Positions 1-8,988 of a DNA stretch of 64,000 nucleotides are shown piece after piece. How positions within the stretch are numbered: position 1 is the first letter of the stretch; each line of letters starts with the position of its first letter. The stretch is from an uncultured Modestobacter sp. (GTDB lineage Bacteria > Actinomycetota > Actinomycetes > Mycobacteriales > Geodermatophilaceae), in NCBI RefSeq assembly GCF_947486615.1, contig NZ_CANKUD010000013.1, forward strand, positions 49,385 through 113,384, given 5' to 3'. The translations under genes and the position numbers were made by a program. A model generated the notes under the pieces. It ran no database searches and had not been told where the DNA came from. It saw only the letters and a list, made by a program, of their open reading frames with translations.

Positions 1-1
1 C

Positions 2-280
2 GCCGGGGTGGTCGGCGGCATCGGGGAGGCGCTGGGCAACGACGGGGTGGCCCGGGTCGGTGCGATCTCCCGGGTGCTGCTGCCCACCGACGGGCTGTGG
101 CGCGGGGCGATGCACGCCTTCCAGGACCCGGCGGCGCTGCTGCAGTTCGGCCAGGAGATGGCCGGCTTCCCGTTCCTCAGCGAGGCGCCGCTGACCGCCG
201 CCTACCTCGGGTGGGCCGCGTTCTGGGTGCTGATGATCTGGGGGCTGGCGGCGGTGTCGTTTCGCCGTAAGGACCTGTGA
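2..280 (+). CDS. ABC-2 type transporter permease, C-terminal end (partial)
   Basis: The frame is open from the first bases of the window, so this is the 3' end of a gene that starts upstream. The last ~90 residues include a hydrophobic segment (AAFWVLMIWGLAAVSF) followed by the basic tail RRKDL. That ending is typical of ABC-2 permeases, where the last membrane helix is followed by a short FRRKDL-like tail. The partner ATPase would be expected upstream, outside the window. No substrate can be inferred. The family call rests on the tail only, so it is moderate. Confidence 0.55.
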   Translation, partial: AGVVGGIGEALGNDGVARVGAISRVLLPTDGLWRGAMHAFQDPAALLQFGQEMAGFPFLSEAPLTAAYLGWAAFWVLMIWGLAAVSFRRKDL

Positions 281-413
281 GGTCGTCCCCCGACCCGGGC
301 TCGGCCGGAGGCGGGGGAGGAGGGCACCGGAGACCTCACCCGCGGGGGTGAGAACTGGAGGCGTGACGTGCCCGACCAGTGCAGTCCGCGCGCCGGCCGT
401 TCGATCAGACGTC

Positions 414-2165
414 ATGCGGATCAGTCGGATGGCACCAGAGGTGGCCACGCCTCGAGTCGTCGCCCGGACCGCCGGACTGCTCACCGCGCTGGGCGGTCTG
501 GCAGCGGTGGCGCTGGTCCTCGGCACGCCGGGCGGCCTGGTCGAGGTGCACCCCGCGGTGGCTGCGTTGGGACCGCTCACCACGGTGGTGGGTGTGGCGG
601 TCATGCGCTGGGGCAACCGGGTTCCCCTGGTCTTCTACCGGCTGCTGCTCGCCGTGGGCTCGGTGGGCATCGGCGTCTTCGCCTGTGCGTCGCCCACGGC
701 CACCGGCGCGGTGGCCGTCCTGGGCCTGATGAGCTTCGCCTCCATGGACGCGTTCCTCTTCTTCCCGCTGGTGTGGGCCGTCGGCTTCCTCGGGGAGCTG
801 CTGGTCATCGGCACCGTCGTCGTCGTGCTGCGCGGCGACATCGCGCCGGGCCCGGCCGCCGTCCTCGGGCTGTTGGTCATCGGCTCGGCGGGCGCCATCG
901 GCGTCCTGGCGCGGCGCGCCGCCAGCGCGCACGAGGACGCGCTGACCGGCCTGGTCAACCGGCGCGGCTTCGACGAGGCGCTCGAGACAGCGGTGCGCGT
1001 GGCAGTCCGCACGGGCGAGTCCCTGTCGGTCGCGTTGTTCGACCTCGACCACTTCAAGGCCGTCAACGACTCCCGCGGCCACGCGGCGGGCGACGAGATG
1101 CTCAGGAGCGTGGCCGCCACCTGGCGGACGTTGCTGCCGGCCGGGGCCGTGCTCGCCCGGCACGGCGGTGACGAGTTCTCCCTGCTGGTGCCCGGGCTCG
1201 GCGGCGACGCTGCCCGGGAAGCAGCCGAGGAGCTGCGCGCCGCGCTCCCCGGGATCGGTACGTCTGTGGGAGTCGCCCAGCTCGTGCCGGGGGACTCGCC
1301 CGCGGCGCTGATGCGGCGAGCGGACTCGGCGCTGTACCGGGTCAAGTCGCTGGGGCGGGGCCGCACCGAACTGGACGCCGGAGGGCCGAGCCCGCTGGCG
1401 CGCGACCTGGTGGCCGCGCTGGCCGACGCGGACGCCGGCGGGCTGAGCGTGCACCTCCAGCCGATCGTCAGGTTGGCGGACGGCGGGGTGGCCGGCGTCG
1501 AGGCGCTGGTGCGCTGGCACCACACCGAGCGCGGTCCGGTGCCGCCGGTGGAGTTCGTCCCGGTCGCCGAGCAGGAGGGACTGATCGGGCAGCTGGGTGC
1601 CTTCGTCTGGGCGGCGGCCTGCCGGGACGCCCGGACGTTGTGCGAGGCCACCGGGCGTGACCTGTTCCTGACCGTCAACGTCTCCGGCCTGGAGCTGGAC
1701 GACGTCGCGTTCCCCCAGCGGGTCCTGACCGTCCTCGCGCAGACCGGCTGGCCCGCTGAGCGCACGGTGGTGGAGGTGACCGAGAGCCTGGTCGAGGCGG
1801 AGTCGGCCCGGTCGGTGCTCGCCCTGCACGTGCTGCGCGAGCACGGCCTGCAGGTGGCCATCGACGACTTCGGTACCGGCTACTCGGCGCTGTCACGGCT
1901 GGACACGCTGCCCGCCGACCACCTCAAGCTGGACAACTCGTTCGTCTCCTCGATCACCACCTCCAGTCGGCGGGCCCGGTTGCTGCGCAGCGTGGTCGCG
2001 CTGGCCGATGCGCTGGAGCTGACGCTGATCGCCGAGGGAGTGGAGACCGCCGAGCAGGCGCGGACGCTGACCGAGCTGGGCTGCCCGCTGGCCCAGGGCT
2101 GGCTCTTCGGCCGGCCGCAGCCGGTGGCCCAGCTGGTGGCCACCCTGGCGCCGGTGGCCGCCTGA
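414..2165 (+). CDS. Membrane GGDEF-EAL protein (c-di-GMP synthesis/breakdown)
   Basis: About six N-terminal membrane segments (residues ~15-175) precede a GGDEF domain and an EAL domain. RHGGDEF lies near residue 251, and EAL (GVEALVRW) near 363. EAL catalytic signatures DDFGTGYSAL and EGVET are present, so both domains may be active. No RxxD inhibitory site is seen before GGDEF. The start is set at ATG 414 because the following PEVATP motif is shared with the two paralogues at 38.7 and 40.5 kb. A GTG at 348 is in frame but would add 22 unrelated residues and sits in a hairpin (CTCACCC 335-341 with GGGTGAG 346-352). It presumably makes or degrades c-di-GMP at the inner face of the membrane. 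The signal sensed is unknown. Confidence 0.9.
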   Translation: MRISRMAPEVATPRVVARTAGLLTALGGLAAVALVLGTPGGLVEVHPAVAALGPLTTVVGVAVMRWGNRVPLVFYRLLLAVGSVGIGVFACASPTATGAVAVLGLMSFASMDAFLFFPLVWAVGFLGELLVIGTVVVVLRGDIAPGPAAVLGLLVIGSAGAIGVLARRAASAHEDALTGLVNRRGFDEALETAVRVAVRTGESLSVALFDLDHFKAVNDSRGHAAGDEMLRSVAATWRTLLPAGAVLARHGGDEFSLLVPGLGGDAAREAAEELRAALPGIGTSVGVAQLVPGDSPAALMRRADSALYRVKSLGRGRTELDAGGPSPLARDLVAALADADAGGLSVHLQPIVRLADGGVAGVEALVRWHHTERGPVPPVEFVPVAEQEGLIGQLGAFVWAAACRDARTLCEATGRDLFLTVNVSGLELDDVAFPQRVLTVLAQTGWPAERTVVEVTESLVEAESARSVLALHVLREHGLQVAIDDFGTGYSALSRLDTLPADHLKLDNSFVSSITTSSRRARLLRSVVALADALELTLIAEGVETAEQARTLTELGCPLAQGWLFGRPQPVAQLVATLAPVAA

Positions 2166-2177
2166 TCTGATGTCCGC

Positions 2178-3191
2178 ATGCCGTCGCCCGGGGTGCCACT
2201 GGAGAAGCTGGGTTTCCTGACCATCGGTCTGTTCGACGAGGCCGATCCGCGCGCCGGGCACGAGACCACGCTGCGGATCATCGAGCTGGGTGAGCAGCTG
2301 GGCTTCGACAGTGCGTGGCTGCGGCACCGGCACCTGCAGTACGGCATCTCCTCGCCGGTGGCGGTGCTGGCGGCGGCCACCCAGCGGACGGCGCGGATCG
2401 AGCTCGGCACGGCGGTGACCCCGCTGGCCTGGGAGAACCCGCTGCGGCTGGCCGAGGACCTGGCCACCGTCGACGTGCTCAGCGGCGGCCGGCTGAACCC
2501 CGGGGTGTCGGTCGGCCCGCCGATGCACTGGGACGACGTGAAGGCCGCGCTCTACCCGGACACCGCCGAGGTGGAGGACTTCTCCTACGAGCGGGTGGCC
2601 CGGTTCCTGCGCCTCGTCGCCGGCGAACCCGCGTCGTCGTTCGCCGGCCGGGAGGGCGTGGTCGAGGAGTGGTCGTCGCGGGTGCAGCCGCACTCGCCCG
2701 GGCTGCGGTCGCGGCTCTGGTACGGCGGTGGGTCGCTGCGCTCGGCGCAGTGGGCGGGGGAGAACGGGATGCACTTCCTGACCTCGTCGGTGGTCAAGGC
2801 CGAGGCATCGGAGGACTTCGCCGCCGAGCAGGCGCGGCAGGTACAGGCGTTCACGGCGGCCAACCCGGCCGGGCGGGTGTCGCAGGGGCTGGTGGTCATC
2901 CCGACCGACTCGGCCACCCCGGCGCAGCGGGCTCGCTATGCGGCCTACGTGGATGCGCGGACGCCGCGGACCCGGTCACCGCAGGGCCCGGCGCGGATGA
3001 TGTTCGCCGCCGACCTGATCGGGACGGCGGAGCAGATCGCCGAGCAGCTGTACGCCCACGCCGGCTTCCGCGAGGTGACCGAGGTGGCGTTCGCGCTGCC
3101 GTTCAGCTTCGAGCACGAGGACTACGTGCAGATCCTGACCGACACCGCGGAGAAGCTCGGCCCGGCGCTCGGCTGGGCGCCAGCCGCATGA
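2178..3191 (+). CDS. LLM-class flavin-dependent oxidoreductase
   Basis: A 337-residue protein of the bacterial luciferase-like monooxygenase family. The N-terminus (LGFLTIGLFDEADP), the ELGEQLGFDSAWLRHRH segment and the RLAEDLATVDVLSGGRLNPGVSVG segment match the family barrel and flavin-binding surface. These enzymes use reduced flavin (FMNH2 or F420H2) and often oxygen; the substrate cannot be read from sequence. It begins 12 bp after the GGDEF-EAL stop codon, so the two may be co-transcribed, although no functional link is obvious. A strong inverted repeat follows its stop. Confidence 0.88.
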   Translation: MPSPGVPLEKLGFLTIGLFDEADPRAGHETTLRIIELGEQLGFDSAWLRHRHLQYGISSPVAVLAAATQRTARIELGTAVTPLAWENPLRLAEDLATVDVLSGGRLNPGVSVGPPMHWDDVKAALYPDTAEVEDFSYERVARFLRLVAGEPASSFAGREGVVEEWSSRVQPHSPGLRSRLWYGGGSLRSAQWAGENGMHFLTSSVVKAEASEDFAAEQARQVQAFTAANPAGRVSQGLVVIPTDSATPAQRARYAAYVDARTPRTRSPQGPARMMFAADLIGTAEQIAEQLYAHAGFREVTEVAFALPFSFEHEDYVQILTDTAEKLGPALGWAPAA

Positions 3192-3197
3192 CCGCCG

Positions 3198-3231
3198 CTT
3201 GTTCTCACGTGATGGACCACGTGAGAACAAG
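3198..3231. terminator. 14-bp perfect inverted repeat between convergent genes
   Basis: CTTGTTCTCACGTG (3198-3211) and its exact complement (3218-3231) enclose a 6-base loop. It lies 6 bp past the stop of the flavin oxidoreductase and 28 bp past the end of the small CxxC gene read from the other strand. The position suggests a bidirectional terminator. There is no U tract, as is common in actinobacteria, and the arm is AT-richer than its surroundings. Confidence 0.65.
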
Positions 3232-3259
3232 GCGCTGCGCTGTGCTCAGATCCGCGCGC

Positions 3260-3448
3260 TCAGCCGAGCGGTTCGGCGACCCAGTTCGCGGTGTGGTCGT
3301 CGGCTGCGCGGTGACAGGTCGGGCAGGCGTCGGCGGTGCCGGTGCCCTCGGCGGTCAACCGGCGGCGCAGCCGGCGCATCGAGGTCTCGCCGCCGGTGAG
3401 GTCGGCCAGCCAGCTGTCCAGCGCGTCGTCGGTGCGGGTGGTGCTCAT
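3260..3448 (-). CDS. Small CPTCH-motif protein
   Basis: A 62-residue protein starting MSTTRTDDALDSWLADL. The middle is basic (MRRLRRRLTAEG) and the C-terminal third holds CPTCHRAADDH, which offers two Cys and two His as a possible metal site. The start at 3448 gives a compact protein; ATG 3466 is also in frame. It lies 46 bp after the ATPase gene of the adjacent importer, on the same strand, so it is probably the last gene of that operon. I do not recognise the family. A small redox or metal-binding accessory of the transport pathway is possible. Confidence 0.6.
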   Translation of the reverse strand: MSTTRTDDALDSWLADLTGGETSMRRLRRRLTAEGTGTADACPTCHRAADDHTANWVAEPLG

Positions 3449-3494
3449 GCCCCCTGTCATCGGCACCCGGCCGGGCCGGTGGCACCCCGTGCCG

Positions 3495-4280
3495 TCAGGC
3501 GGCCACCGGCGCCGTGTGCACCAGCTCGGCGATCTGCCGCTTGACCTCGTTGAACGCCGGTGCGGTGACGTCGCGGTCGGGGAGGTCGACCGGGACGATC
3601 GCCTGCACGTGCCCGGGCACCCCGTGCGAGGCGCCGCCGGTCATCACCACGACGCGGTCGGCGAGGTAGACCGCCTCCTCGATCGAGTGGGTCACGAACA
3701 CCACCGTCGTCCGGGTCTCGACGTGGATGCTCTTGAGCTCGGCCTGCAGATCGGTACGGGTGAGCGCGTCGAGGGCGCCGAAGGGCTCGTCCATCAGCAG
3801 CAGCGACGGGTCGTTGGCCAGCACCCGGGCGATCGCCACCCGCTGCTGCATGCCACCGGAGAGCTGGGACGGGTACTTCGCGGCGAAGCGGGTGAGGCCG
3901 ACGGCGGCGATGAACCGGTCGGTGACCGCGGCGACCTCGGCCTTGGGCAGCTTCTTGCGCGAGGGGCCGTAGGCGACGTTCTCCCGCACCGAGAGCCACG
4001 GGAACAAGCCGTAGTCCTGGAAGACGACGCCGCGGTCGGGGCCGGGCCCGGTGACCGGCGTCCCGCCGACCTCGACGCTGCCTGCGGTGGGCCGTTCGAA
4101 GCCGGCCAGGATGCGCAGCAGCGTGCTCTTGCCGCAGCCGCTGGCGCCGACCACGGCGACGAACTCGCCGGAGGCGATGGTCAGGTCGACGTCGGCCATC
4201 GCGGCGACCCCGCCGGCGTAGACCTTGCTGAGGCCGGCGATCCGGACGTCGGCCGTGCGGCCGGCACTGAGGTGTTCCAT
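3495..4280 (-). CDS. Nitrate/sulfonate/taurine-type ABC importer ATPase
   Basis: A 261-residue ABC ATPase. Walker A GASGCGKST is near residues 45-53, the signature LSGGMQQR near 140, and Walker B LLLMDEP with GALDALTR follows. The Q-loop reads VVFQDYGLFPW. SsuB/TauB/NrtD proteins share this layout and length. It follows the permease gene by 9 bp and would energise import of a small anion or organic sulfur or nitrogen compound. The actual substrate is unknown, since the three subfamilies cannot be separated by eye. Confidence 0.92.
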   Translation of the reverse strand: MEHLSAGRTADVRIAGLSKVYAGGVAAMADVDLTIASGEFVAVVGASGCGKSTLLRILAGFERPTAGSVEVGGTPVTGPGPDRGVVFQDYGLFPWLSVRENVAYGPSRKKLPKAEVAAVTDRFIAAVGLTRFAAKYPSQLSGGMQQRVAIARVLANDPSLLLMDEPFGALDALTRTDLQAELKSIHVETRTTVVFVTHSIEEAVYLADRVVVMTGGASHGVPGHVQAIVPVDLPDRDVTAPAFNEVKRQIAELVHTAPVAA

Positions 4281-4289
4281 GGTCGGCTC

Positions 4290-5174
4290 CTACTTGATCA
4301 GCGGGCGGTCGCGGAACAGGACGCGGACGACCAGCATCAGCAGCCGGTCGGAGAGGAAGCCGGCGACGGCGATGCAGATCATCCCGACCACGATCTGGTC
4401 GGTCTGGACGACGTCGCGGGCCAGGAAGATCGTCGACCCCAGGCCCGTCGGCACGCCGGTGGTCTCGCTGAGCACGAGGATCACCCAGGCCAGGCCCAGG
4501 CCCACCCGCATGCCGTTGACGATCGCCGGTGCGGCGGCGGGCAGGACGACGCGCAGGAGCGTGCCGACGCCCGTCGTCCCGAGCATGCGGGCGGCCTCCA
4601 GCAGCCGCTCGGGCACCTGGCGGGCACCGCTGACCGTGCCGAGCACGATCGGGAAGAACGCCGACAGGGTGATCAGGAAGATCGAGGCCTGGTCGCCGTA
4701 GCCGATGAGCAGGGCGACCAGCGGCACCCAGGCGGTCGCCGGGATGGGCCGGAACAGGTTGATCATCGGGTCGAACAGCGAGTTGACCGTGTTGAAGCGG
4801 CCCATCAGCACGCCCAGCGGGACGGCGATCAGCGTGGCCAGCGCGAACCCGGAGAACACCCGCAGCGCGCTGGCCGGCAGGTCCTCCCACAGCAGGTTGC
4901 TGAAGGCGTCGTCCCGGATGCCGGCGACGTAGTTGGCCAGCCCGGCGGCGACGTCGGCGGGGTAGGGCAGGAAGCCCATCCGGATGCCGAAGGGCAGCTC
5001 CCACTCGTTCTCCCGGCCCAGGTGCCAGACGACCAGGAACAGCAGCGGGACAGGCAGGCCGAGCAGCACGGTGCGCAGCCGGCCGCGGCCGCGGCCGCGC
5101 CGGGCGGGTTCGGGCTCGGCCGGGGCCGTCGGGACGGCGGCGGCCACGGGAACGGTGGCGACGTCGGTGCTCAT
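4290..5174 (-). CDS. Nitrate/sulfonate/taurine-type ABC importer permease
   Basis: A 294-residue BPD-transport permease with about six membrane segments after a Pro/Ala-rich cytoplasmic start. The EAA loop is visible as LEAARMLGTTGVGTLLRVVLPAAAPAIVNG (quoted here as ends LEAARMLG and LPAAAPAIVNG), the coupling site for the ATPase. The C-terminus reads LIGR-like as LFRDRPLIK. It sits between the binding-protein gene and the ATPase gene in the usual A-C-B operon order. The paired domain forms a homodimer channel in this family. Confidence 0.92.
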   Translation of the reverse strand: MSTDVATVPVAAAVPTAPAEPEPARRGRGRGRLRTVLLGLPVPLLFLVVWHLGRENEWELPFGIRMGFLPYPADVAAGLANYVAGIRDDAFSNLLWEDLPASALRVFSGFALATLIAVPLGVLMGRFNTVNSLFDPMINLFRPIPATAWVPLVALLIGYGDQASIFLITLSAFFPIVLGTVSGARQVPERLLEAARMLGTTGVGTLLRVVLPAAAPAIVNGMRVGLGLAWVILVLSETTGVPTGLGSTIFLARDVVQTDQIVVGMICIAVAGFLSDRLLMLVVRVLFRDRPLIK

Positions 5175-5235
5175 GGGGGTGACCTCCGGGGTGGGGGCGG
5201 GGCGCCGGCGCCGAGCGGGCCGGCGCCCCGGTGGG

Positions 5236-6207
5236 TCAGGCCTCGGGGGCGAACTGGGCGTCGACGAGGTCCTCGGCGGTCGGCGCGCTCTCGATCAGCC
5301 CCAGCTCGACCATCGCGCCGGCCAGCGCCTGGACCTGGCCCTGGTACTCCTCGTTCAGGTCGGCGCGCAGCCAGAAGTTCTCCAGGGCCGACTCCAGCAC
5401 CTCCTGGTCACCGCCGAACTCCTGCACCATCTCGGGCAGCCACTCGTCGATGTTGTCGGTCATGTACTCGGTGGTGGCGGCGTGCGTGTCGACGACCGCC
5501 TGCACCAGCTCCGGGTCGTCGGCGACCAGCGATCCGGTGGTGACCAGGCCGATGTTCACCTTGCCGATGGGGGTGTCGTAGGGGTCGGTGATCTCGTGGC
5601 CGCCGGCGGCGGTGGCCAGCGAGACGGCGATCTCGGTGCCGAAGAAGGCGTCGACGGCGCCGCTGTTGAACGCCGAGGCCATCTCCGGCGGCGGGACGGC
5701 GACCAGCTCGAGGCTGCTCGGATCGACGTCGTTGTCCGCCAGGATCAGCCGCATCGCCACCTCCGGGGCGCTGCCCTGGATGTAGCCGACCTTCTTGCCC
5801 ACCAGGTCGGCGACGGTGTCGATGTCGTCCCCGCCGATGAAGCCGGAACCGCCGTCGGCGGCCGAGGCGACGATGGTCAGGTCCCGGTCCTGGGAGATGC
5901 CGGAGATGGTCGCGGTGACGCCGGTGATGGCGAAGTCGACGGTGCCGGAGGAGACCGCGTCGGTCAGCGCCGGGGTGCTGTCCAGGGTGACGACCTCGAA
6001 CTCCACGCCGTCCACCGCGTGCTCCTCGTAGAGGAACGGTGCGTAGAAGTGCGGCTGGCCGCGCAGCGTGCCGACGGTGACCGTCTGGGTCTCACCGCTG
6101 CCGGTGGTCTCCGCCTCGGCGGAGTCCGAGCCGCAGGCGGCGAGGGAGGCGACGGTGGCGGCGACAGCGGTGCCGGCGATCGCGCGGCGGACGACGGAGG
6201 GGCTCAA
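5236..6207 (-). CDS. ABC importer substrate-binding lipoprotein (NMT1/TauA-like)
   Basis: A 323-residue binding protein. The signal sequence ends in a lipobox, ASLAAC, so the mature protein is lipid-anchored outside the membrane. The VTVGTLRGQPHFYAPFLYEEHAVDG start of the mature domain resembles the NMT1/SsuA family. I chose TTG 6207 because GAGGAG precedes it at good spacing and it puts the positive n-region (VVRRA) right at the start. ATG 6258 would add 17 residues before a normal signal peptide. First gene of the importer operon running to 3260. Confidence 0.88.
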   Translation of the reverse strand: MSPSVVRRAIAGTAVAATVASLAACGSDSAEAETTGSGETQTVTVGTLRGQPHFYAPFLYEEHAVDGVEFEVVTLDSTPALTDAVSSGTVDFAITGVTATISGISQDRDLTIVASAADGGSGFIGGDDIDTVADLVGKKVGYIQGSAPEVAMRLILADNDVDPSSLELVAVPPPEMASAFNSGAVDAFFGTEIAVSLATAAGGHEITDPYDTPIGKVNIGLVTTGSLVADDPELVQAVVDTHAATTEYMTDNIDEWLPEMVQEFGGDQEVLESALENFWLRADLNEEYQGQVQALAGAMVELGLIESAPTAEDLVDAQFAPEA

Positions 6208-6327
6208 CGGTTCTCCTCGGGTGCGGCGGACGGCGCGTGGTGCGCCATCGGCCTGCACTCAACGGGCCGTCTGGTCGTGGTCCGTGTCGGCCGCGTAACG
6301 AGTCCGTGAAGTGACCTCCGCGTGACC

Positions 6328-7122
6328 TCAGCGCTCGCGGACCAGCAGCGGCTGGGCGACCTCGCCGATCGCACCGCGGGTGTCGGACAGCGTGCCGGAG
6401 CAGAGCCCGAGGCCGTCGTCGGTGAGCCGGCTGCGGCAGGAGAGGTGCACCCACTCGCCGTCCGGTTCGCGGGTCAGATGGGTGGTCATACCCGGCGGGA
6501 TGGACAGCCAGCTGCTGATCGGCAGCTCGGCGGAGAGCCCGTTGGCGGCGTCGGCGGCGATGAGCGCGCGGTCGGTGCCGGTGAGCTCCTCGCCGGCGAT
6601 GAGCGGGAGGCGCACCCGGGTCCAGACGTCGGCCGGGCCCTGCCGGTCGGGGGAGCCGGCGGTCCAGCGCCAGTCCAGCGCCTGCCCGTAACCCCAGTCG
6701 GACAGGTGCGGCAGGAAGTGGTCGTTCTCGGCCGGGACGGCGGGCGGCGGGGTGAGCGCGGTGACCGCCGGCGGCGTGGGGCCGGTGGCGATCGACCAGA
6801 CCCGGGCGACGGCGACGATGCGCCCGTCGACGGTCATCGTGGCCTCGGTGAGGTCGATCCGCCGGCCCGGGCGGAGCGGGGAGACCTCGACGGTGAGCTC
6901 GCGGCGGGGGATGGCGCCGAAGAAGTCGACGCTGATCCGGGCTGCGCGCAGCTGCTCACCGGTGGCGCTGGTGGCCAGGTGCGCCAGCAGCGCGGACGGC
7001 GGCCCGCCGTGCTGGGCGGTGGTCTCCCAGGGGCTCTCGGTGGCCCGGGTGGGGGAGAAGCGGTTGTCACCCAGCGGCAGGTAGAAGGCCTCGACGTCCA
7101 CACCCGGCAGTCTCGCCCACAC
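6328..7122 (-). CDS. Thioesterase family protein (double hotdog, TesB-like)
   Basis: A 264-residue protein with two hotdog-like halves. The first half carries TTAQHGGPPSALLAHL, the helix typical of acyl-CoA thioesterases of the 4HBT_3/TesB type, and the second carries QALDWRWTAGSPDRQGPADVWTRVRL-like sequence (ends QALDWRWT and VWTRVRLPL). It probably hydrolyses acyl-CoA. It is codirectional with the importer operon but 120 bp away. The start could be ATG 7122 or a GTG a few codons later (VDVEAFYLPLGDN); the latter gives the more usual N-terminus. Confidence 0.8.
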   Translation of the reverse strand: MWARLPGVDVEAFYLPLGDNRFSPTRATESPWETTAQHGGPPSALLAHLATSATGEQLRAARISVDFFGAIPRRELTVEVSPLRPGRRIDLTEATMTVDGRIVAVARVWSIATGPTPPAVTALTPPPAVPAENDHFLPHLSDWGYGQALDWRWTAGSPDRQGPADVWTRVRLPLIAGEELTGTDRALIAADAANGLSAELPISSWLSIPPGMTTHLTREPDGEWVHLSCRSRLTDDGLGLCSGTLSDTRGAIGEVAQPLLVRER

Positions 7123-7188
7123 CCCCAGCGAGTCGTCCGCCGCCCACCCGAGCCACCGAAATGGCCATCTTGGTGGGTCGGACGTCGA

Positions 7189-8439
7189 TCAGGCGTCGAC
7201 GAGCTCGGGCTCCGGCTGGTGGACGACGCGGGACGCCGAGGCGATGTGCGCGAGGGCGGCGGCGACCACGAGGGCGGCGGCGACCGCGGGGAGGGCGAGG
7301 GCGGTGCTCGCGCCGAGCCGGTCGACGACGACGCCGGTGACCGCGGAGGAGACCGCCTGGCCGACGACGACGGCGGAGCCGAGCATCGTCATGGTGGTCG
7401 CCGAGCGGCCGATCGGGCTGAGCTGGGCGGCGAGGCTGTACTGGCTGACCAGGGTCGGGCCGATGCCGCAGCCGAGCACCGCCAGGGCGACGACCAGGGT
7501 GAGCTCCGAGCGCGCGGTGGCGTAGACGATCGCGGCGGCGAGCATCAGCGACCCGAAGACCAGCCACCGGGCGCGCAGGCTGAACCGCTGCGGGAATGCC
7601 GCCGATCCCAGCGCGAGGGCGGCCGAGCCGATGCCCATGACGCCGTAGAGCAGCCCGGCCCGGTCGCCGTCCCCGCCGTCGGCGAGGAAGCCGGTGAGCG
7701 AGGTGAGGGTGGCGCCGAAGAAGAACCCGATGCCGAGCGTGCCGGCGACCACGGTGAGCAGCGAGAAGCGGGCGAGGTCGCGGGCCGGCGCCTGCTGCTC
7801 GGTGGTGTGCGGGGTGCTCGGGTCGAGCCGTCCGGTGGGGTGCAGTGCGAACCAGGTGACGAAGACGAAGGTCAGCGCGGAGGCGCCGGCGATGGCCACC
7901 CACGGGGCGATGGCCGTGGCGAGCAGCCCGACCAGGAAGGGGCCGACGATGAAGACGGTCTCGTCGGCGGCGGACTCGTAGGCCATCGTCCCGTTCAGCA
8001 CCTTCTCGCGCTGGACCGGCCGGATCGAGCGCTTGATGATCGCCACCAGCCGGGTGCGCGACATGGGGGCGATCTGTGGGGCCGAGGCGCCGATCAGCAC
8101 CGACAGCGCGAGCAGCGCGAGGGCCGAGGCGGGGCCGGCGACGACGAAGGGGAAGGCGCCGAGCAGGGTGGCGTTGACCAGGCCCACCGGGACGAGCACC
8201 CGGCGCTGGCCGAACCGGTCGGCGGCCGCGCCGAGCAGCGGCCCGGCGAGTGCGGTGCCGATGCCGGCCGCGGCGGAGTTGAGCCCGCCGAGGGTGACCG
8301 AGCCGCGCTCGGCGACGACGAGGGTCAGGACGCCGACGGTCATCATCGCGAACGGGAGCCGGGCGATGAAGGCGAGCGGGAAGTAGGAGAACCCGGCGTG
8401 CCGGATCAACTCGGAGCTGGACGAGCGCGTGTGGAACAT
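7189..8439 (-). CDS. MFS transporter
   Basis: A 416-residue protein with twelve predicted membrane segments. The loop AGPLLGAAADRFGQRRVLVPVG between helices 2 and 3 matches the MFS GxLaDrxGrrr signature. No resistance gene or catabolic gene next to it reveals its substrate, and it may be an efflux carrier. It starts at ATG 8439 and ends 66 bp before the thioesterase gene on the same strand. The 230 bp upstream, before the MazF toxin gene, hold its promoter; no clear hexamers were assigned. Confidence 0.88.
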   Translation of the reverse strand: MFHTRSSSSELIRHAGFSYFPLAFIARLPFAMMTVGVLTLVVAERGSVTLGGLNSAAAGIGTALAGPLLGAAADRFGQRRVLVPVGLVNATLLGAFPFVVAGPASALALLALSVLIGASAPQIAPMSRTRLVAIIKRSIRPVQREKVLNGTMAYESAADETVFIVGPFLVGLLATAIAPWVAIAGASALTFVFVTWFALHPTGRLDPSTPHTTEQQAPARDLARFSLLTVVAGTLGIGFFFGATLTSLTGFLADGGDGDRAGLLYGVMGIGSAALALGSAAFPQRFSLRARWLVFGSLMLAAAIVYATARSELTLVVALAVLGCGIGPTLVSQYSLAAQLSPIGRSATTMTMLGSAVVVGQAVSSAVTGVVVDRLGASTALALPAVAAALVVAAALAHIASASRVVHQPEPELVDA

Positions 8440-8670
8440 GACCTCTGCCAGGCGGTGTCGGGCGTGCCGCCTTGCGCCACCGGGTCCACCGGCCGCAGGT
8501 TGTTACACACGAGTTACAGGAACCGCACCGACGATAACTGACCGAGCCCGTTCACGCGGGTCGGGCGTCCGGGCTCACCCCCAACCGGGTGGGTCTGGCG
8601 CCCTCTGCGAGGACGGGACGCGCGCTTCGGGAACCTGCGCACCCGTCCGCCGCGTGACGAAGTCGCCTGG

Positions 8671-8988
8671 TCACCGGGGTCGCGGCAGGTCGTCGAGGTC
8701 GAAGGCGGCATGCAGAGCTGCGGTGAGTTCGACCTCCTGCTCCGGCAGCAGTCGACCGATCTGGCGGCCGAGGGCCGTGGCGAGCACGGTGACGACGTTG
8801 TCGCAACTGACGACGCTCGCGTGGTCGACTCCGTTCTCCGGACCGACGGGGACCTCGGTGGACAGGCCGCGGACGGTGCTGGTGATCGGTGCGACGGTCA
8901 CCCGGGTCAGGTGCGGCCGGACCAACTCGCGGGTCAGCACCAGCACCGGTCGGGTCTTGTCCAGCTGTGCCAGATGGATCGGTCGCAT
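8671..8988 (-). CDS. MazF/PemK-type endoribonuclease toxin
   Basis: A 105-residue toxin with the PemK/MazF beta-barrel pattern: RPIHLAQLDKTRPVLVLTRE, VTVAPITSTVRGLSTEVPVG and DHASVVSCDNVVTV. The RPVLV strand, the T of APIT(S)T and the SCDN segment correspond to the mRNA-interferase active face. These toxins cut single-stranded RNA at short motifs. Its ATG overlaps the stop of the upstream antitoxin gene by one base (TGATG), the usual coupled arrangement. Confidence 0.88.
   Translation of the reverse strand: MRPIHLAQLDKTRPVLVLTRELVRPHLTRVTVAPITSTVRGLSTEVPVGPENGVDHASVVSCDNVVTVLATALGRQIGRLLPEQEVELTAALHAAFDLDDLPRPR

Noticed and set aside
348..413. Upstream GTG start for the first GGDEF-EAL protein
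   Set aside because: It adds 22 residues not shared by paralogues and falls in a hairpin.
405..1844. 479-residue minus-strand frame opposite the first GGDEF-EAL gene
   Set aside because: Shadow frame; the plus strand has complete GGDEF and EAL motifs.
3336..5543. 735-residue open frame opposite the importer operon
   Set aside because: It is a shadow of the ABC genes; composition is His/Gln/Arg/Asp-biased as expected for antisense of GC-rich coding DNA.
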